DNA of 10,745 bases from Alphaproteobacteria bacterium (GTDB lineage Bacteria > Pseudomonadota > Alphaproteobacteria > Rhodobacterales > Rhodobacteraceae). Positions 6,096-10,745 of this stretch are shown here, one piece after another; the stretch's first letter is position 1; the number at the start of each line of letters is the position of its first letter. Both the position numbers and the translations under genes were made by a program. The notes under the pieces were generated by a model. That model saw only the letters and a list, made by a program, of their open reading frames with translations. It had not been told where the DNA came from and ran no database searches. The DNA lies in the NCBI GenBank assembly GCA_003696705.1, contig RFGD01000266.1:1-10745 (forward strand), written 5' to 3'.

Positions 6096-7028
6096 ATGGC
6101 GCTGCTCAATTTCCGCAAGCGGGACGTGGCCGAGACCGCGCACCCCGTCAACCCCGAGGTCGAGGCCTTCCTCGAACACTACTCGATCGAGGTGATGCCG
6201 CGCACGGCCGCCAAGGTCGAGGACTTCCGCGCCCTTCTGCCGGCGGGCACCCGTGTCTATATCGCCCACATCGAGGGCACGCCCATCGAGGACATGGTGG
6301 CCACGGCACGGCGCATCGCCGGCGAAGGCTTCACCGTGATGCCCCATTTCCCGGCCCGCATCATCGCCGACGAGGCAACGCTTGCCGACTGGATCGCGCG
6401 CTATCAGGCCGAGGCCGGGGTCACCGAGGCGCTGGTCCTTGCGGGCGGTTCGGCACGGCCCGTGGGCAAGTTCGAAAGCTCGATGCAGCTTCTCGAGACC
6501 GGGCTTTTCGAGAAGGCCGGTTTCCGGCGCCTGCATGTCGCCGGCCACCCCGAGGGGAACCGCGACATCGACCCCGCCGGGGGCGACGCGAACGTTATGG
6601 CCGCCTTGCGCTGGAAGCAGGCCTATGCCGCGCGGACGGACGCCGAAATGGCGATCGTGACGCAGTTCGCCTTCGACGCGGCGCCGGTCGTCGCCTGGGC
6701 CGACCGGCTCAGGGCCGAGGGGATCACGCTGCCCATCCACGTCGGCATTGCCGGTCCGGCCAAGCTCCAGACCCTCATCAAGTATGCGATCGCCTGTGGC
6801 GTCGGGCCAAGCCTGAAGGTCCTGCAGAAGCGTGCCCGCGACGTGACGAAGCTTGTCATGCCCTTCACCCCGGACGAGGTCGTCGCGGCGCTTGCCCATC
6901 ACAAGGCGACCCACCCGGACACGTTGATCGAACGGGCGCATTTCTTCCCGCTTGGCGGCATCAAGGCGACCGCCGAATGGGCCATCGAACACGGGGGGCG
7001 GTCGGCCGTCCCCGCCGCGCAATCCTGA
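6096..7028 (+). CDS. divergent methylenetetrahydrofolate reductase (MTHFR family)
   Basis: Enzymes of this FAD-dependent TIM-barrel family interconvert 5,10-methylene-THF and 5-methyl-THF. The 310 residues fit the usual length (E. coli MetF is 296). By eye against MetF, Glu32 in SIEVMPR matches catalytic Glu28, His84 in MPHFPAR matches the PHLT histidine, and Gln190 in VTQFAFD matches Gln183. However, the ALRGD motif is VLAGG (114-118) here, so the folate/flavin-modulating Asp120 is replaced by Gly118. The AAYPEVHPE stretch is shortened to VAGHPE. I chose ATG 6096 because AAGGAGG (6084-6090) lies 5 bases upstream; longer in-frame reading to the left overlaps the previous gene. It is the second gene of the operon, 14 bases before the methyltransferase. 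It may be a distinct subfamily with altered kinetics or direction, or need a partner protein. Family sure, exact activity less so. Confidence 0.88.
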   Translation: MALLNFRKRDVAETAHPVNPEVEAFLEHYSIEVMPRTAAKVEDFRALLPAGTRVYIAHIEGTPIEDMVATARRIAGEGFTVMPHFPARIIADEATLADWIARYQAEAGVTEALVLAGGSARPVGKFESSMQLLETGLFEKAGFRRLHVAGHPEGNRDIDPAGGDANVMAALRWKQAYAARTDAEMAIVTQFAFDAAPVVAWADRLRAEGITLPIHVGIAGPAKLQTLIKYAIACGVGPSLKVLQKRARDVTKLVMPFTPDEVVAALAHHKATHPDTLIERAHFFPLGGIKATAEWAIEHGGRSAVPAAQS

Positions 7029-7042
7029 CCATTGGGGGCCAC

Positions 7043-8008
7043 ATGACCCGGACCGTTCTCGAATCCAAGACCAAGACCGTCGTCATCGGCTTTGACGAAC
7101 CCTTCTGCGTGATCGGCGAGCGCATCAATCCCACGGGCCGCAAGAAGCTGGCGGCCGAGCTGGAGGCGGGCGATTTCTCGACCGTCGAGAAGGATGCGCT
7201 CGAGCAGGTCGCCTGCGGGGCCATGGTCCTCGATGTCAACGCAGGCGTCGTCTACAACTCGAACCCCGACCCCAACGTCACCGAGCCGCCGCTCATGCGC
7301 CGCATGATCGAGCTGGTGCAGGGGCTGGTGGATGTGCCGCTCTGCATCGACAGCTCGGTCCCCGGCGCGCTCGAGGCCGGGCTCGAGGCCGCCGAGGGGC
7401 GCCCCCTTCTGAACTCGGTCACGGGCGAGGAAGAGCGGCTCGAGGCCATCCTGCCGCTCGTCAAGAAGTACAACGTTCCGGTGGTCGCCATCTCGAACGA
7501 CGATACCGGCATTTCCGAGGATCCGGACGTGCGCTTCGCCGTGGCCAGGAAGATCGTTGAGCGCGCGGCCGACTATGGCATTCCGGCCCATGACATCGTC
7601 GTCGATCCGCTCGTGATGCCCATCGGCGCCATGGCCACGGCCGGCAAACAGGTGTTTGCGCTGGTGCGCCGGCTGCGCGAGGAGCTGGGCGTGAACACGA
7701 CCTGCGGCGCCTCGAACATCTCGTTCGGTCTGCCGAACCGGCACGGCATCAATGCCGCCTTCCTGCCGATGGCGATTGCGGCCGGCATGACCAGCGCCAT
7801 CATGAACCCGGTTCGCGTCCAGGAGATGGAGGCCATCCGCGCGGCGAACCTGTTGATGAACCACGATCCCAACGGGGCCGAGTGGATCCGTTTCGCGCGC
7901 ATTCACGAGGCGGTGCAGGGCGGTCAGCCCTTTGCCGAGGCGGCGAAGGCCGCCGCCGCCGGTGGCGGTCGTGGCGGGCGAGAGGGTCGGCGCCGCCGCC
8001 GGGCCTGA
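7043..8008 (+). CDS. methyltetrahydrofolate:corrinoid-protein methyltransferase (pterin-binding, AcsE/MetH-domain type)
   Basis: This protein should move a methyl group between 5-methyl-THF and the cobalt of a separate corrinoid protein. The 321 residues form one pterin-binding TIM barrel. Seen are GERINPTGRKK (25-35), LDVNAG (63-68), CIDSS (101-105), LLNSVTG (122-128), VVDPLVMP (186-193) and CGASNISFGLP (221-231). Asp188 and Asn225 lie in the family's DPL and SN motifs, the sites known to act on the pterin in Moorella MeTr. There is no corrinoid-binding or homocysteine domain, so it works with partners encoded elsewhere, as in split methionine synthase, or in methyl-donor demethylation. The tail AAKAAAAGGG (300-309) then RGGREG and five arginines (316-320) extends past the barrel and resembles the end of the reactivator at 180-2249. 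The ribosome site is a modest GGGGG 4 bases upstream of the ATG. Last gene of the operon. Confidence 0.92.
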   Translation: MTRTVLESKTKTVVIGFDEPFCVIGERINPTGRKKLAAELEAGDFSTVEKDALEQVACGAMVLDVNAGVVYNSNPDPNVTEPPLMRRMIELVQGLVDVPLCIDSSVPGALEAGLEAAEGRPLLNSVTGEEERLEAILPLVKKYNVPVVAISNDDTGISEDPDVRFAVARKIVERAADYGIPAHDIVVDPLVMPIGAMATAGKQVFALVRRLREELGVNTTCGASNISFGLPNRHGINAAFLPMAIAAGMTSAIMNPVRVQEMEAIRAANLLMNHDPNGAEWIRFARIHEAVQGGQPFAEAAKAAAAGGGRGGREGRRRRRA

Positions 8009-8233
8009 GGTTTCGGCGCAGTCGAGGGCGGCGCGCGCGGCGCCGTGCCGCCGAGGGCCGGCGGGACGAGTTTCGGACGAGGTCGCGGACGCGGCCCAGG
8101 CGGTCCTGGCCCCTTGCCGGTGTCCGTACCGCCCCGGTGCCCCCCCGCCACTGCGACGCTGCGCCCGATGGCTGTGGCCGGGATCCTGCGCTAGGCCCGG
8201 CGCGTGACGCCAACACGAAAGCGGGGTTTGGCC
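8009..8233. other. 225-base GC-rich gap after the methyltransferase
   Basis: I see no convincing gene here. Several frames stay open only because stop codons are rare at this GC content. A 6-bp inverted repeat (GGCGGC 8027-8032, GCCGCC 8047-8052) about 20 bases past the methyltransferase stop could help end its transcript but has no T run. A possible GTG start for the next gene lies at 8204. No clear promoter was found. Confidence 0.4.
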
Positions 8234-9190
8234 ATGGCACTTCCGAACGGTCTTCGCCGGACGCCACCGGCGGTCTTTCCGCCGGTCCTCGGCCTTCTGG
8301 GGCTTGGCATCGGCTGGCGGCGCGCGGCCGAGGTCTTCGATCTGCCCCACGGTCTGCCCGAGGCATTCCTTGGTGCAGTGACGCTTCTGGCGGCGGCGGC
8401 GATCTTTGCCTATGGGGTCAAGGTCGCCCTTCGGCCGACCGCGGTCCTTGACGATCTGCGCACGCTTCCGGGCCGCGCCGGTCTTGCCACCATGAGCATG
8501 AGCGTCATGCTCGCCGCCGCTGCGCTCCTTCCCCATGCCAGGGGCCTTGCGCTCGGGGTGCTTCTGACCGGGCTTGGGCTTCACCTTCTCGTCGCGCTGG
8601 GCTCGACCCGGGCCATCTGGCAAACCCCGCCCGAGGGCCGCGGCTTCACGCCGGCAATGCACGTCACCTTCGTCGGTTTCATCGTGGGGCCGATCGCGGG
8701 CATACCCCTTGGGCTTCGTCCGCTTTGCGACGTGATCTTCTGGTATTCCCTTGTGGCCGCGCTGGTCATCTGGGCCGGCAGCCTTGGTCAGCTTCTGGCC
8801 GCCCGGGCGCCTGCGCCCCTTCGCCCGGTGCAGGCCATTCACCTGGCGCCGGCGGCGCTTCTTGGCATGGTGGCGCACGGGCTGGGAATGGAGACGCTCG
8901 CGCTCGGGTTCGGGGCCGTGGCCACGGCGCTCTGGCTCTTTCTCGTTGCCCGGGCGCGCTGGCTTCTCGAGGCCGGGTTCTCGCCGTTCTGGGGAAGCCT
9001 GACCTTTCCCATGGCGGCGCACGCGGGGCTCATGCTGATCCTTGCCGCGCACGGCGTGCCGGGGGCGCGGGTCCTTGGCGGGGTGTCGCTCGTCCTTGCG
9101 ACGCTGGTCATCCTTCCGGTCGCGGTGCGGATCCTGCGGCTCTGGCTCAACGGCCAGCTGGCGACACGGACCAATGCCGCGACCGCGTGA
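8234..9190 (+). CDS. TehA/SLAC1-family membrane channel (voltage-dependent anion channel family)
   Basis: The 318-residue protein is an integral inner-membrane protein with about ten hydrophobic segments, as in the ten-helix TehA/SLAC1 fold (HiTehA, plant SLAC1). Members pass anions or take part in tellurite and dicarboxylate export; the substrate here is not readable. Segments lie roughly at 12-28, 44-66, 83-99, 104-124, 142-162, 166-188, 204-216, 221-240, 257-273 and 279-300. TFP at 257-259, in the ninth segment, matches the family motif; its Phe258 is a candidate for the pore-gating phenylalanine (Phe262 in HiTehA), pending alignment. I chose ATG 8234 because it has a weak purine-rich AGCGGGG 7 bases upstream and gives the usual family length. 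A GTG at 8204 would add ten basic residues and has no ribosome site. It stands alone between the one-carbon operon and guaB. Confidence 0.85.
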   Translation: MALPNGLRRTPPAVFPPVLGLLGLGIGWRRAAEVFDLPHGLPEAFLGAVTLLAAAAIFAYGVKVALRPTAVLDDLRTLPGRAGLATMSMSVMLAAAALLPHARGLALGVLLTGLGLHLLVALGSTRAIWQTPPEGRGFTPAMHVTFVGFIVGPIAGIPLGLRPLCDVIFWYSLVAALVIWAGSLGQLLAARAPAPLRPVQAIHLAPAALLGMVAHGLGMETLALGFGAVATALWLFLVARARWLLEAGFSPFWGSLTFPMAAHAGLMLILAAHGVPGARVLGGVSLVLATLVILPVAVRILRLWLNGQLATRTNAATA

Positions 9191-9267
9191 CCGGCGATGG
9201 GCCCTTTCCTTTTCCGTCCGGCCGTGAAATAGGGAAGTGCCAAACGAAGCCTCCAAGGAGAAGCCTG

Positions 9268-10719
9268 ATGGAGATTCGCGAGGCCCTGACCTTCGACGAT
9301 GTCCTGCTTGTTCCCGCCGCGTCGCGCGTATTGCCGTCGACGGCGGACACCTCGACCCATGTAACGCGACGGATCCGGCTGAATATCCCGCTTCTGTCCT
9401 CGGCAATGGACACCGTCACCGAGGCGCGGATGGCCATCGCCATGGCGCAGGCGGGCGGCCTTGGCGTCATCCACCGCAACCTCTCGGTCGAGGAGCAGGC
9501 GGCGCAGGTCCGCAAGGTAAAGCGCTTCGAAAGCGGCGTCGTCTACAACCCGATCACGTTGACGCCCGACCAGACGCTGGCCGATGCCAAGGCGCTGCAG
9601 GAGCGCTATAACGTCACCGGCTTTCCGGTGGTCGACCAGGAGGGGCGCGTCGTCGGCATCGTGACGAACCGGGACATGCGCTTTGCGAGCGACGACAAGA
9701 CGCCGGTCAGCGTCATGATGACGGCCGACAACCTTGCCGTGCTGAACGAGCCCGCCGACCTTTCAGAGGCGCGGGCGCTCATGCGTGCACGCCGGATCGA
9801 GAAGCTTCTGGTCGTCGACAACGAAGGTCGGCTGACGGGCCTTCTTACGCTCAAGGACATCGAGCAGGCCGTGGTCAACCCGCAGGCGACGAAGGACGAG
9901 CTTGGCCGGCTGCGCGTGGCGGCGGCGACCACGGTGGGCGACGCGGGGTTCGAGCGGGCCGAGGCGCTGGTCGACGCCGGGTGCGACCTTGTCGTGGTCG
10001 ATACGGCGCACGGCCATTCCGAGGGCGTCGCCAAGGTCGTCGAGCGCATCAAGGCGCTGTCGAACGACGTGCAGGTCATGGCGGGGAACGTGGCAACGGC
10101 CGAGGCCACGGAAGCACTCATCGACGCCGGGGCGGATGCCGTCAAGGTCGGCATCGGTCCGGGCTCGATCTGCACGACGCGCATCGTTGCCGGCGTCGGG
10201 GTCCCGCAGCTGACGGCAGTCATGGATTGTGCGCGGGCGGCCGACCGCAGGGACACGCCCGTCGTGGCCGATGGCGGCATCAAGTTCTCGGGCGATTTTG
10301 CCAAGGCGATTGCCGCCGGCGCCTCTTGCGCCATGGTCGGATCGCTCATTGCCGGGACCGACGAAAGCCCGGGCGAGGTGATCCTCTATCAGGGCCGCAG
10401 CTTCAAGAGCTATCGCGGCATGGGCTCGATCGGCGCCATGGCGCGGGGCTCGGCCGACCGCTACTTCCAGAAGGACGCGGCGTCGGACAAGCTGGTCCCC
10501 GAAGGGATCGAGGGCCAGGTGCCCTACAAGGGCTCGGTAGCGGCCGTGCTGCATCAGCTCGTCGGCGGGCTTCGGGCCGCGATGGGCTACACCGGCAACG
10601 CGACCGTCGAGGAGATGCGGCACAACTGCCGTTTCGTGCGCATCACGGGGGCCGGGCTCAAGGAAAGCCACGTCCACGACGTGCAGATCACGCGCGAGGC
10701 GCCGAACTACAGCGCCTGA
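9268..10719 (+). CDS. guaB: inosine-5'-monophosphate dehydrogenase
   Basis: GuaB oxidises IMP to XMP with NAD+, the committed step of guanine nucleotide synthesis in the cytoplasm. The 483 residues match the usual bacterial length. Residues 1-90 and 205-483 form the TIM barrel, and a pair of CBS domains (about 93-205) is inserted and likely senses purine nucleotides. The catalytic Cys302 is in GPGSICTTR (297-305). IMP-phosphate and loop motifs ADGGIKFSGD (334-343), GSLIAGTDESPGE (358-370) and YRGMGSIGAM (382-391) are intact, and the flap dyad Arg398-Tyr399 is present. AAGGAG (9255-9260) lies 7 bases before the ATG. The 77-base gap from the previous stop may hold its promoter, but I could not pick out convincing boxes. 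A complete, ordinary housekeeping gene. Confidence 0.98.
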   Translation: MEIREALTFDDVLLVPAASRVLPSTADTSTHVTRRIRLNIPLLSSAMDTVTEARMAIAMAQAGGLGVIHRNLSVEEQAAQVRKVKRFESGVVYNPITLTPDQTLADAKALQERYNVTGFPVVDQEGRVVGIVTNRDMRFASDDKTPVSVMMTADNLAVLNEPADLSEARALMRARRIEKLLVVDNEGRLTGLLTLKDIEQAVVNPQATKDELGRLRVAAATTVGDAGFERAEALVDAGCDLVVVDTAHGHSEGVAKVVERIKALSNDVQVMAGNVATAEATEALIDAGADAVKVGIGPGSICTTRIVAGVGVPQLTAVMDCARAADRRDTPVVADGGIKFSGDFAKAIAAGASCAMVGSLIAGTDESPGEVILYQGRSFKSYRGMGSIGAMARGSADRYFQKDAASDKLVPEGIEGQVPYKGSVAAVLHQLVGGLRAAMGYTGNATVEEMRHNCRFVRITGAGLKESHVHDVQITREAPNYSA

Positions 10720-10745
10720 GGCGAGGGGGGACGATCAGGCGGGAA

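Noticed and set aside
8009..8194. In-frame read-through of 61 codons after the methyltransferase stop, containing a glycine-arginine repeat
   Set aside because: Other frames here are also open and similar in composition, the TGA has no recoding signal I can recognise, and the gene already ends with a plausible tail.
6899..9406. 835-codon minus-strand open frame opposite the methyltransferase and channel genes
   Set aside because: Its composition is arginine/glycine/proline/histidine-rich with no recognisable domain, and it overlaps strongly supported plus-strand genes.
1..10745. CRISPR arrays, insertion sequences, phage or defence genes
   Set aside because: No direct-repeat arrays, transposase motifs, terminal inverted repeats or nuclease/helicase defence domains were seen. 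A tRNA gene is present, but no integrase or duplicated att-like sequence is visible.

Overview
The window is very GC-rich and its genes are those of an alphaproteobacterium, most likely of the Rhodobacteraceae (Rhodobacterales). This assignment rests on the overall codon and base use, on the short Ppx/GppA gene next to rlmE, and on the trio of a 'virulence factor' family small protein, a divergent methylenetetrahydrofolate reductase (MTHFR) and a methyltetrahydrofolate:corrinoid methyltransferase. It is inferred, since no rRNA or species marker is present.

Layout. On the minus strand, from the left edge: a tRNA-Gly(CCC) gene with its own promoter; a large 2Fe-2S/ASKHA corrinoid reductive activator (180-2249); and a small, probably exported cysteine-containing protein of unknown function (2390-2818). 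On the plus strand comes a secreted c-type cytochrome of the P460 family (2973-3518). It converges, across a strong hairpin, on a minus-strand gppA/ppx-rlmE pair (4357-5469 and 3605-4342). A 303-base intergenic region holds the probable gppA promoter and a GC hairpin followed by four T. A plus-strand operon follows: small protein (5773-6069), MTHFR (6096-7028) and methyltransferase (7043-8008). Last are a TehA/SLAC1-type membrane channel (8234-9190) and guaB, IMP dehydrogenase (9268-10719).

How the genes work together. The coherent theme is one-carbon/B12 metabolism. MTHFR makes (or oxidises) 5-methyl-THF, the methyltransferase moves the methyl group between folate and a cob(I)alamin protein, and the ASKHA ferredoxin protein rescues the corrinoid when it is oxidised to Co(II). 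A split cobalamin methionine synthase with a RamA-like reactivator is known from the related Phaeobacter inhibens, so the broad system is not new. The corrinoid-binding protein and the homocysteine or methyl-donor methyltransferase are not in this window. Less described are the missing MTHFR aspartate, the unexplained small partner protein, and a matching penta-arginine tail at the C-termini of the reactivator and the methyltransferase. The remaining genes (rlmE, gppA, guaB, tRNA) are ordinary housekeeping genes.
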